Source of the DNA: Glandiceps talaboti
Lineage: Eukaryota > Hemichordata > Enteropneusta > Spengelidae
Reading direction: 5' to 3'
Assembly: GCF_964340395.1 (NCBI RefSeq)
Contig: NC_135552.1
Span: 15,172,194-15,199,693, forward strand
Length of the DNA: 27,500 nt
The stretch's first letter is position 1, and each line of letters begins with the position of its first letter. Under the pieces are notes generated by a model. The model was not told where the DNA came from. It did no database searches and was given only the letters and a program-made list of their open reading frames with translations. The position numbers and the translations under genes were made by a program. This document shows, piece by piece, positions 10,751-21,507 of the stretch.

Positions 10751-12971
10751 TGTGTGTACTTATGGAAAATACATCATGAATTGTACTCGGATGAAACCTG
10801 GCTCGACAGTAGAGTCATGGTTTCAATACACGGTTGTTGCTTTTTTTCAAGTTTGAAGAATTCTATATTTAGACTTTCATAGGACATCTAAAAACGGACC
10901 AGTCATTTGTAGGATTGATCTTGTTTACTTCTAAAAACTCTATTTTAGTTACATGTATGTCCGTGGTTTACAGATACAAAAAAAAACCTATGACGATTAT
11001 CCGAATTCTTGAAGTTCCTGCTTTATTTTCAATTAAATACCCATGGTGAAACGGAATGTGACAAACATCTTCTCTTTTTTTGTTGATTGAAAAGAAATGT
11101 AAGATGCTCTTGGCTAAAAACTAAGCGAGGCAATGACAATAATTCAACAATATTCACCGTAAAGCTGTTGATAAAAGCCTGTAATACTAATAGAAGGCCG
11201 ATGAATTGATTCCCCTAACTCTTTCACGGAAGTCCGGTACAGGACAACACAAAAGAAGCAAACAGATTCCTGGCGTAGTTTGTGGTTTGTTGAAATACCA
11301 CAGATGATTGTACAACTGTTTGGGGGATGACAACGCTTCTCATTGCTTCTGTGCAGCATCACAAAAGACACACAGCGTTGTTGCGGCATCGCAGAGACAC
11401 TTGATTACATCAATTGGTGTACAGCACTTAGCCTTAATTAATCATTGTAAAATAAGGACTCTTCTCTAACCAGCACATAAATGGGGGGTTTTGCTGAAGC
11501 ACTTGTATGCGAACAGCACTCAAGAGCAAACGCTAAGTATTCGATGTATTAAACGGGTGTGCATTATACGCTGGTTTGTTACTTTGGTCCATAATGTGTA
11601 AGGATAAAATGTAGAGATGACTTATACTGGAAAACACTACATCATCTGAATGGTATGTGACACTAATATTGTCTAATTAGGGATTACATCAGGGTGAGAG
11701 CAAATCATTTTCTAGACCCGTCCGCCGATAGGACCAACTATATGCACTACCCATAAGTCTAATTATCACGAAACAATATAGTTATACATTGCATGCATTT
11801 TTTTCTCTCGCAAGATACACAAATATTGACGACGCAATGCATCTTTACATTTTGTGACCGTTTATTTTCTTGTATGACTGTTCTCTTACAAATTTGAATT
11901 CTAAATCCGATTCTACAGAATAAGACCCGCCCAGTCGTTACACCACAATCAATAACTCCAGGGTTCCAAAAACTCGACTCGGGTTTTACCCTATTTTGCT
12001 CTACCTATCTGAAGCGTTCTTTCAAGTTGAGTTCTTTACAATTCTGACCCAGAACGTACAAATAAAGTAGAGAATTTATGAAAATGAAGACGCAAATCGT
12101 ATGAATCAACAGGTCGTCGTAGGGTGTGTTCGCGTATAGTAGTGGCCAATATCCTTGATGCTGGAAGTATCTAATGGAAAAAAAGTGCATACGACTGAAC
12201 AAAAACTCCACCAGAGTCTCAAATCCTTGATCACTACATGGCAATTTATTTACTTATACAACCACGGACAAGGAAGCACATGGCAGTATGCATGACGTGC
12301 CATTTTGTAGAACAGAACAGAAGTGAAGTGTTGATTGGCTCTCCAAACAATGCATGTATTATGATTTTCTCACATAATTTGTTTACCTCACTTCTATAGT
12401 AGGGTAGAGTAGGTCATTGGCAACAAGTCCCATTTCAATATCGATAGATATAGTCATATACACACTGAAATGTCACCAGACTATTACACTCGAAAACGTG
12501 TTTCACATCCGGGCAATTACCGCGCCTACAGACGTTAACAGGATACGGGTTGTTCGCTTTTCATTTCATGGCATGGTAGATGGATTCGCACAGAAGAGTT
12601 AACAGTGGTCTGAAATGTACAAACTCATAAATAGTATATTATTCATCTGCCAGATTTACAAACCGTCAGTACAATGTGTATATCATCTTGTCCAAAACAA
12701 ACTTAATGTAGTTTATGGATGACCTATATTTTAAGCCAAGATTATGTATCACTCAGTTTAAAAACAAGTATAGTAGTTTCAACGTTTACACCCGAACCAA
12801 GCTTTTAATTGGGTATCTAAGTTGAGTTCATCGTGTAAATGAAGACGAGCTAAAGGTGTGAAGCTTCAGTGACAGTGTGTACCGACACAATTTATCAAAA
12901 CACATTGATGCCACGGTTGCGTTCATACATTCGGTATGCTGCGAAAGTTTATGTCTGAATATCGAATATCT

Positions 12972-12984
12972 GGGGGGGGGGGGG
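12972..12984. repeat. Poly-G run (13 bases)
   Basis: Thirteen consecutive G followed by TTTTGG. A homopolymer of this length is prone to length error in assembly and could form a G-rich secondary structure. No gene is adjacent. Confidence 0.9.
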
Positions 12985-13433
12985 TTTTGGTCAAAAGTAT
13001 TTTATAAGACATACGGAAAATGAGTTTATAGTAAAGTATACTGTTTGAATTATGAATATGTTTTGGCCATATAACTTGTAAATGTACGTGATTCTGGTTT
13101 GAACTGTTCAGGGTGTGTAGTTTGATAACAATACACTCCTGAGCAATGCATTACACCTGAATCCGTCACAGTGATTGAAGTGTGACAGTGTGGCACTCCT
13201 GTGGTGTCCGACTAGACAATCTTTTTTTGTACTCTCCTTCTCCATATTGACAAAGATCAGTGTAATTCGAGATTGAAATGTGCGAATATTAGTAATAAAG
13301 TTGATAGCAAGAACTCCCATGTCAAAATAAGGATTGAATAGCATTGGTGATAGAATATTTATGCATAGTGCAAGTTTGACTAGTTTCCAGTGGTGTTCCA
13401 GCGTATATCACTGTTTACACTACAACATAAACA

Positions 13434-13461
13434 ACAAACAAACAAACAAACAAACAAACAA
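13434..13461. repeat. (ACAA)n tetranucleotide microsatellite
   Basis: Seven uninterrupted ACAA units (28 bp). Simple repeat with no associated gene or transposon body visible. Confidence 0.95.
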
Positions 13462-15378
13462 GTATGTAATTGTATCCAGAGAATAACGAATGTAAAAAAT
13501 ATCGCACACAATCAATAACAATGAACGTCGAAGTCGTCAGTTCAAAGACTATCTGTCCGCTTTCCAACAAATTTACATTGCATGATGACATTTTTAAATG
13601 TAAGGTTTGATAACTTGAGGTTTGCTTAACTTTTAAAAGTTGAAGTAAAGTTTGTTAAAACTTTCTCTGTGTTACCACATGAATTGCTCATGCTACAGCA
13701 GTGTATACGGGACTGGGAGAATTTGGAGAACCCAGTGGGGGGACCCATATATTTGAATTGTGCAATTTTAAAATGTTACAGCAATACGAAATCTTTCTCA
13801 CGGACCCTTGGGTGTCAGATCATGTACCATAATCGGAACTAGCAATTGAAGATCGGGTGCTTGAGATCGGGCGATTATCTACGACTTTTGATCCCCGCCA
13901 TAGCTCCCCCTCAGGCGGCAACAATTAAGTGTTATAGGCTGCTACTCGTGTGAAACAACGGGGAATCGTTGCTGAATTGACAGGTCAAGTCGGTCAGCGC
14001 TGTGTGCCACTTAGTCAAAATTTGCTAGCCTACTTACAGTGTTGAATCACAAAGCAAAATTTCACACGCATTTTTTGTGTCTCGGAAACATAAACCCTAT
14101 TAAAATATGAGTTCTGATGAAGATGCTTGTTTTGACTACAGTAGGGCGTATACCATAGAACTTGCGTGTAGCGTCTATAGTATACAGAGCTTTCGCATAC
14201 AGGTTAATTAAAATAGAACAGGGTTGAAAAAAGGAGAAAAGTCAGTAAGTGTATTGGTAGAACAAGTAAGTGAGATTGGGTTACGTTCTCTGCAACATAG
14301 CTGAAAGCTGGACTAATCGTTTATTGAAAATGCCAGCACCGAGGTTCTTTTTTTTTTCATTACTCGTAAGTTACTAATCAAACTGTCACCGATCCTAGAA
14401 CGCTAGAGCCTGGAAAAGACGAACTGTTGTAGATTCATTGTTGAGATCATGTGAGAGTTCGATTATGTGTTGGGGGTGTTCTACTCGCAAGATTAACCAA
14501 CCCTCAGATCACTAGATTTAGTGGTCTGAGACCAACCTTATAGTATTGTTACTGTTCCGAATCTCAGTCACGTATCGCTATGGTATACACTTTATGGCAC
14601 GTGCATGGCTTATGTTTGAGGTTTGGTTAGTTTTCTCTGCTCACAAACTCGGCCATTGATTTCTCTCGCTAAAGTTTGTGTGTTTTGCCAGAAGTCACCA
14701 TTGCTGTGTACTATCGATTTTGAAACAGTGAGCTCCAAAATCCCCTATTGTTACACACGTGGGACTGTACAACGACAGCCGAGTTGCCAGAACTTCGATT
14801 GTCTAGCTCTTCCATTGTTGACAATCAATTGTTCAAAACGTAAATAGCCTTCTCTTGGGGATTTCTATCTAGGGGTCTAACATTTCAACGAAAAAATGAA
14901 CCCTGGAGCTCAGTCAAGTTCAAATCCATTCAAGTCAGATTGACATTCCATATTGCTGCATAGGTCTAAAAGATTACAATAACAATCATATCAAACTTCA
15001 GCAAGTTTGCATCTAAGGCAATGTGATATTTTGTTTTCATGTAGAAACGAAGTGCATATACACGATATACGTGGCATCATTCGATAGCCCTCGTCTTCTG
15101 ATTCATTGCTACTGACTTTTTAAAAAAACTAAAGTTTCACACTTCGATTTGTATATCTTGGTAGCTCTTCGAACAGTCATTCAAACAACATTTGTGTTTA
15201 GCGGGCATACACATCAGACTATCATGCACTGCCACACTTTGGCAGCATGTAAATTCATGGGTAAAGATTAAAAATAAAAAGATGATCTGCACGATTATGA
15301 ATTACGAGGGAGGGAAGATAGAAATGCAAGGCGTGTGGCTAAACCACGGCGTCTCTCACGTTACACGTGGACATTAAT

Positions 15379-15827
15379 AGAGAGGTTTAGATACACGTTC
15401 GAATGCGTACGCCTACGGGAGCATGATAGTGCAGGCGTACAAGTAATGACGCGTACACAATTGTGTTTAGTTATGCGTTCTGAACACAAACGTGAAAAAC
15501 AGTGGAAAGTGAACGCGCGCGTTGACATCTTCTTTCCAGACACGTCTTTGTTTTCTAAATTTGTCAGTAGTTTTGCCATTTTTTCTGCAACTACCCAAAC
15601 TAAAAACCAAACAATTAGTTTAACGTTACGCTTCCGAACTTTGATATAAAAAATACGCCTATTAATCGAAGAAAACGACAAAAACTCAACACGTATTTAC
15701 AGATACGTGTAGACCGCCATTTTGACGTAGCGTCGTTTGATACAGAACGCCTGAGTTGCTTCGAATCACGTGACTATGACGCTACACGTATAGAACACAC
15801 TGTACATACGCGCATCTAAACCTCTCT
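15379..15827. mobile_element. MITE-like non-autonomous DNA transposon
   Basis: The two ends are inverted repeats. The left end is AGAGAGGTTTAGATACACGT and the reverse complement of the right end is AGAGAGGTTTAGATGCGCGT, giving 18 of 20 matches with the first 14 identical. Direct flanks AAT (15376-15378 and 15828-15830) fit a 3-bp target duplication. If the element is instead taken to begin at GAGAGG, the flanks are TA, the target used by Tc1/mariner elements. It is 449 bp long and has no transposase frame; the roughly 105-codon open frames on both strands are mirror shadows. By hand count it holds about 34 CpG dinucleotides, far denser than its surroundings, plus several ACGT/CACGTG motifs and a YY1-like CCGCCATTTTG at 15714-15724. 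The superfamily is uncertain. Confidence 0.75.
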
Positions 15828-15830
15828 AAT

Positions 15831-18726
15831 ATTGATACCGAGCCATTCCGCGACACGCGTTCTACAACAACACGGTGTAACCCCTATTTGCACACGAAAG
15901 GCAAAGAGACGGCTGGATTGACTAAACTCAGTCGATAGTACGAAGCCCAATAAAGTGATTACACGTCCACTATTGAAGATGGGAAAATTGAACGAAAGGA
16001 CCAGCCGACCAATTTGTACCGATCGAATAACGGGCCCCAGTTAAAACAGACAGAATGAAGACTTCGATCTGAGGCATTTTGCAGTGGGGCAAGTTAGGTC
16101 AAACGTGCGACACCAGGTGACGGGGTCCCACCTATCATAGCATTTATAAGCAACCTCTGGGTCAATATCATCAATATTGTCTATAACAGTATGCTAACTA
16201 AAGGGCTTACAATATAGAGCTACGAAACATGTTCACGTGACAGGGAGATGACAACGACGATAATGTATTTATTATAAGAAAGGTTGGGGTTTTTTTTGTC
16301 TCTGGATGTTTCTATGCTACAATTAAGAGTATTGCTGATCAGTATGTGTAAATATTTAGCATGATGAATGACAACACTTGCTTAGCCATTTATCGGAAAA
16401 ATATATATAATTGGTAACATGGAGAGAGAGCTTTGAACAAAGATGGGAAACATTGCACAGTTGACTCGTTTTTTTGCTTGTATACCAGGTCTGGTATTTC
16501 AAAAGTTGAAATGATTAAATAGCTCGTTTGTAGGACTAACGATACTAAACAGATCTAGAGTGCAGACCCCCTCCTCTTGCCACCCGGACTGTGCGCTACA
16601 AACCAATTGGGGAGTTAGTACCATAACACGGATATTGCATCAATTATACATGGAGACATGACGTTAAACGACCGACCAATCAATTCATTTTACAGCGCTA
16701 GTGTTGTTTGCCATTCACTGCAGTGTTTAATAACCATGCATTATCATCATTCTAACCTCAATAACCGATGTGTTTTACTCTCTGCACTCTCAGGCTCTAA
16801 AGGTACCAACCCTGCTCCGAGGATGTAGTCATGGACAAACAGGCAAATGAGACATTGGTAGAGTTTCAACTGGCGACACAATCCATATGACAAACCTTTT
16901 TTTAAGGGAGGGGAGGGAGGGGGTAAACTTTAAACGACAGCCTACCAAGTCGCTAATTCTTAACCACCTAAAAGTTCTCTATCTCTGGATGGAAACATAG
17001 AACGCGATGCCTTAAGGCCTGGTGAGTAAATGGTCTGAACCGTAGTATCGATTGGAACTTTACTACACTATACGGTACCACAACACATGACGTATACCCA
17101 CGCCTAGATCTAGCATGGATCCAAAACTGACTGCAAAGATAAGAAGAGAAAAAGGACAAGAAAATAGAAAGAACGTGTGGAAAGAAGTGTTGTACTGAAA
17201 TTGAAGGAGAAATGGTCGAATTCTAGTACATTCTGACGTAAACATCAATATGTAACCGTATTTTCAGGGACAAATTGTAGAAAGTTTGCCCAATACAATA
17301 TTAAAATGTAGGAAATGGAACATTATTTGTTATAGGGATAAGTGTATGTTTTAATCAATAAAGCGTGGGGAAATCTACCATCAACCCCACTTGTCACGAG
17401 CTTTCTACCTCATGGTAGGTTCTCAGGCCTTACTCAGCTATCTGACAAATAAATTTGATAATAAATTGATATATATATCGCAAAATATTAACAGAGTGAC
17501 TGTACATAAACCGTTCTCGTCAAGTTGGGGGTAACACAACGCGTACTTGTTAAAGGCCACCCAACCCCATAGCTGTGGTTGACGTTCCACCACCATAGCA
17601 ACCGGTGTTGCGTTCGGCCCCTGTCGGTAGCAGCAACGCTACTGTCAGGACGACTCTTGAGAGTCTGTATAGATGTACCTGCTAACAAACAAACTACACC
17701 ACACTACGTGTATACACTGATACACTGAACGCATGATGGATGTGACGAGATGACCATGATAAAGACAACCTGTACCCCTGTCGGGGCTTTTTAACACCGT
17801 TGCAATATCACTATATGTACAAACCCGTATACATATATTTTTTTATACTCAATTTAATACACTACCTCGTGGGGGCATCACTGAATAACAAGGTTGTCAC
17901 TAAGACGTGTCTTCCTCTTCATAATAACTTCGATGATACGGATGACATTGTACAGGTTACCTTATGTATGTTTACATTTGGGACAGACCTTTGGCATTGT
18001 ATGGCCTCCAAGCATAACCTTGAGTTAACGGTTAGTTTATACCGATTTACAGTGGGACTTATATGTATCGTAGCAAATGCTGGAAACATACATGTGTATG
18101 TGTGTGTATAATATACATATGAAAAAAAATGTATGCAATATTTTCAGGGAGAACTCATCTGTTTCGGAACCTGCTGACAGTCAGCTACGACGTGGCGAAC
18201 AATTAGTATCGATCTCGTGTTTTCCGAAGATTTGCTTATTCCTTTTATTTTCAGTGATTTGCCCACCGCTGTTAATTGACGGGGGCATCCATGTCGTTGG
18301 AATCACCCAACGCTATGGGCACGTGTTTGGGAAGGCCAATAATCGTTAATGTTGTTGTATTTCGCGTGACCGAGCGTACGCAGACATTTCAACTTTTCAC
18401 CGTGGGTAATATCAAATTTCAAGTACCAAAGCTATGCCCAAGTTCTCCAATACATAGTAAGAGCTTAATTGAAATACGAACCTGGCCAACTAAGTAATGT
18501 GAGGCGTGATTTGTCGACTTAAACTTATCGCCTGTGTATTTTTTGTATTAGTCTTGAATTAGTCCTTTAAAATTAGTCCTCATGGACACGGGTTCAGCTG
18601 TTTCCATAGACATTTGACAGTAAACTCGTGCGTATAGTTAGATTAGAAGTCTCGATCAGCTATAACCATTCATTTATACATGGTAAGCGCACAGTTATGA
18701 TAGGAACGCTGTCGTGGGGTCGAAGG

Positions 18727-18768
<42 letters not shown>

Positions 18769-19184
18769 GATAATGAGTTCTCACATCTCACACCGCTGAA
18801 GAAAACTTCAAATTAGTTTTAACGTGTACAGTTGTCAAGGTTTCAGTGACGCTTTAGGATATTTTCTGTGGATGTCGTTTGTCGACTACCGTCTCAATGT
18901 TGTATGTTACTGGCAGGTTTATTGGACAAGTGCATGTTTTCTTGAAATGTTCAAGTAACAGGTTGGGTGCAAAGATACAGTAGTGTTGAAAATTTGCAGA
19001 ATGGACCTATTATAGCATGTCGGAAGGCGCATTGAATATGTTGCATGTGTAGAACAATTACGGTGAGCATGAGACAATAAACCCGATTAAAACAAGGTAC
19101 TGTATCGGTTCAAATCGTTTGAGGCGGTATAGGGCTTGGTGCGCAGACTCAGTGCGCGCTTGAGTAATTTTGTGGACGGAGCGT
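15831..19184. other. Intergenic sequence upstream of Ptf1a
   Basis: About 3.4 kb with no supportable gene. Open frames of 60-103 codons overlap on both strands and show no family features; the 103-codon frame at 17800-18111 is unremarkable. The stretch has a G-rich patch near 16906-16922, a TG/AT-rich patch near 18090-18120 and the (AT)19 microsatellite. A CAGCTG E-box lies at 18595-18600. Any of this could hold distal Ptf1a enhancers, but no specific element stands out by eye. Confidence 0.5.
18729..18766. repeat. (AT)19 dinucleotide microsatellite
   Basis: Thirty-eight bases of uninterrupted AT, about 0.5 kb upstream of the Ptf1a promoter candidate. Perfect purity suggests it is polymorphic in length. 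It self-pairs and could be extruded as a cruciform. Confidence 0.97.
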
Positions 19185-19278
19185 CACCTGATTGGTCACT
19201 CGTCCAGCTGATTGACATGCATTCGCCTCTCCGTGTTGTTCAGAGAGATATAACGTCAGACGCGTGACGGTACACTCA
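19185..19278 (+). promoter_or_regulatory. Candidate Ptf1a core promoter
   Basis: A TATA-like GATATAA lies at 19247-19253. An initiator-like CTCACCA has its A at 19278, which is 29 bp from the T of TATAA and so the expected TATA-to-start distance. Upstream are two matching modules: CACCTGATTG (19185-19194) and CAGCTGATTG (19205-19214), exactly 20 bp apart. Each joins a bHLH E-box to an ATTG core. The first also reads as an inverted CCAAT box (ATTGG) and the second continues into TGATTGACAT, close to the Pbx/Meis-type site. This would give a 5' UTR of about 157 bases ending at the start codon. The motifs are seen; their use is inferred. Confidence 0.5.
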
Positions 19279-19434
19279 CCAGAAGCGAAGCAGCAGTCTT
19301 GCCGTCAACATCTTACCAAAAAAAAGGTGTGTGTCGCCTAGACATCGTATCGCATCCAAAAAGTTCGCTTTGAAACAAGTTGAAAATAACGTGCGTGTAT
19401 AGTGCCGTTCGTGCAGTACCCATCACTTGTCACC

Positions 19435-21212
19435 ATGGACATAACCACACTGGAAAACATCCCATTGGACAGTCACCATCATTTTGTCTTCCCGGATTTC
19501 AACGATAACACATATGGAGTGTTGGGAACACAATTCGAAAACCGACATCCAGACCAAGAAAATATGAAAAGACGCAGGAGAAAGAAATGCAACGTGCAAG
19601 CCGTGCACCAGAGAACAGCCGCCAATCTGAGGGAAAGAAAACGCATGCAGTCAATTAATGATGCCTTTGAGGGACTTAGAACACATATTCCTACTTTGCC
19701 TTACGAAAAAAGACTTTCCAAAGTTGATACACTCAGGTTAGCCATAGGCTACATAGGTTTTCTGTCAGAACTCGTATCCACCAATGGCAATAACAATAAC
19801 GACCCACTTCAGTCCACCTGCCAGGAGCAGCCAAAGAAAATCATCATTTGTCACAGAGGTAAAGTTCCGACGTCTTCTTTTATTTAAAAAAAGAATCTTT
19901 CAATTTTTCTTTCTTAATACTGTAAAGTTTTTTTTTTTTAAATCATGCCTAGTGCGTGTGTTCGTTGAGAGACGCGTGCCTGTGAAGAGCTGTGTAAATT
20001 TGTTCCTTGTTGTGTTTAAGAACATTAGACAGAACAAATAGCAAGGCGTCGTCGTCAGACTTGAGTTTGCCATAGGAGAAAAAAAGAGAAAAAAGACAAG
20101 TACTTGAGAACTGTAGATATTCATGAGGAGTTTGACGTGAATAACACGTCGTAAACGTAATTGAATTCTTTAGCACCAATTACCTTAGAAGGGGAGGGGG
20201 GCTTGATAAGTGATCGTCCACACACCGACTCTTATCGTACCAGTCACCTGTCTACGGGCTCCTAACACCCCCCTCACCGGTTTCCTCGTCAACTGTAAGC
20301 AGAGGATTCCGCTGTTCTGGTGTTGGTTTGCAAATATCCCCACACAAAATGATCGCTACATTTATGACTGTTGGCAAATCATGATCGTTGTCTCGTTAGC
20401 GAATGCACATGCATTACCTTATGCCAATCTTGATCGTGTTTTCACTTCGGTTGGAAAGCAAACGAAATACACCTTAGCGGTACAGGCTAGTCTACAAGAC
20501 TACTGTACATGATGTCTCAAAGTAAACCGTGTTTGCAATCAGAATAATTACACTAAAATTACCGCTAAACAAGGCGTGAGTGAGAGGTGTGAACGCATTA
20601 GACACTGTACAACAATTAAATCGTCCAATGACATCACCTACTGTTACGCACATTGCGTCATCCACACTTGTTTTCCAGAGTCATGTTTTACAAAAAAAAA
20701 CCCACATCTTTAATTTCATGTACAATTTACAACGTACTGCAACTTTTCAATTGCATCATTTATGAAGTATAGGGAATACGTATTAAAATCTGGGGAAAGA
20801 CGACACATTTTGTTGTTTGAATTACGTGGCCTGTCCTACCATATGGATGACATACCAACTCTATTACGTATATCCGTTTACCATTATAATTTGGGAAATC
20901 AATATAAACGAACGACCTTTCGTTATAAAGGTAAAAAAAATCAAATGCTGTGTTTTGAATTGTTTACACGTATTAAAACGTCACGTGAACATAAATTCAT
21001 TTTTTTGTTACTTTTTTTATTCATTAGGCTCACCGTCCCCAACGGACATGGAATATGGTCTTCCGCCGTTGGCTGGTCATTCGTTATCTTGGACAGATGA
21101 CAAACACAAGTCGAACGGCCCAAACAATACAATGACGGCGAAGGTGTGGACACCAGAGGATCCAAGAAAAAGCAAACTTCAACAGTGCCCGCCGGAGACG
21201 CTTGTCATGTAG
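19435..21212 (+). CDS. Ptf1a: Ptf1a-like bHLH transcription factor (two exons)
   Basis: Coding exons are 19435-19858 and 21028-21212, joined in phase 1 inside a Gly codon (G|GC); 202 aa in total. The start ATG is chosen for its Kozak context (CACCATGG). An in-frame GTG 33 bp upstream is not a credible start. The domain order is an acidic/His-rich short N-terminus (1-43), basic cluster MKRRRRKK (44-51) and bHLH at about 59-114. The DNA-binding basic region contains NLRERKRMQ, and the helix-loop-helix carries the Ptf1a-typical [20 protein letters not shown]. Next come an Asn-rich linker (117-123), the KKIIICHRG segment and two C-terminal motifs, GHSLSWTDD (Trp163) and [11 protein letters not shown] (Trp182). 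In vertebrates Ptf1a heterodimerises with class A bHLH proteins and uses these two Trp motifs (C1, C2) to recruit RBPJ or RBPJL in the trimeric PTF1 complex. That complex controls pancreatic exocrine fate and GABAergic/inhibitory neuron fate. Vertebrate proteins are about 320-330 aa; the missing length is N-terminal and linker. The intron sits at the position I recall for the vertebrate two-exon gene. Confidence 0.95.
19859..21027 (+). other. Ptf1a: Ptf1a intron 1 (1169 bp)
   Basis: The donor is GAG|GTAAAGT at 19859. The acceptor follows a long T-rich tract (about 20999-21020) and reads ATTCATTAG| with AG at 21026-21027. Joining there restores ICHRG-SPSPTD, the arrangement found across vertebrate Ptf1a proteins. 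The donor is also in frame: if the intron were retained, translation would add eight codons after HRG and stop at TAA 19885-19887. That would remove both RBPJ-binding motifs. Open frames inside the intron, such as 20210-20512 and 20762-21100, have no protein-like features and are not called. Confidence 0.93.
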
Positions 21213-21362
21213 AAAATATTGATAGCAACAGTAGCACACTTCGAATACGAAGAAAGGACTTCGTTCACTTTGTGATCACCTGTTTCGCCTGACTGACTAA
21301 CAATGTGGTGAAAGTCAATGCACCTGTCTAAGACCATCAACACTTAGAGACTAGCATATATA

Positions 21363-21388
21363 GACAGACAGACAGTCAGTCAGTCAGA
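21363..21388 (+). repeat. GACA/GTCA short tandem repeat in the 3' UTR
   Basis: About three GACA units pass into about three GTCA units. It lies 150 bp after the Ptf1a stop codon, before the first AATAAA, so it is probably transcribed. Confidence 0.8.
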
Positions 21389-21501
21389 AACTATTAACAG
21401 AACCGAACAAAAAAGACGATAAATTGCCACTGTCCTGCCGAATTTTACGTTTGAAATGAAAAATGATAGAGCCAGATAATTTTCTGTGACAAAGTCCAGA
21501 A

Positions 21502-21507
21502 AATAAA
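21502..21507 (+). terminator. Ptf1a: Candidate polyadenylation signal for Ptf1a
   Basis: First canonical AATAAA after the stop codon, 290 bp downstream. A moderately G/T-containing stretch (GGCGACATTTGTCG) follows within 10-25 bp. Further AATAAA motifs lie about 1.3 kb on, so a longer 3' UTR is possible. Confidence 0.45.

Larger units (their letters stand above)
10751..15375. other. Intergenic sequence, no gene recognised
   Basis: About 4.6 kb of unique sequence. Open frames reach only about 80 codons and none resembles a known family. It contains a 13-base G run (12972-12984), an (ACAA)n repeat (13434-13461), a 14-bp perfect palindrome AACTTTTAAAAGTT (13628-13641) and a TAATTAGGGATTA double homeodomain-type motif at 11674-11686. 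The latter combines a TAATTA core with a bicoid/Otx-type GGATTA. Confidence 0.5.

Noticed and set aside
13628-13641. 14-bp palindrome AACTTTTAAAAGTT
   Set aside because: A+T-rich and isolated; no matching partner sites or element ends nearby.
15335-15681. Two opposite-strand frames of about 105 codons
   Set aside because: Mutually overlapping shadows largely inside the MITE-like element, with no transposase or other domain features.
19402-19434. N-terminal extension of Ptf1a starting at GTG 19402
   Set aside because: GTG is not a normal start in animal nuclear genes, and the ATG at 19435 has a strong CACCATGG context and a fitting N-terminus.
20762-21027. Open frames running through the intron into exon 2
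   Set aside because: Intronic part has no protein-like features. The exon 2 frame is explained by splicing at 21027/21028, which restores the conserved Ptf1a C-terminus.
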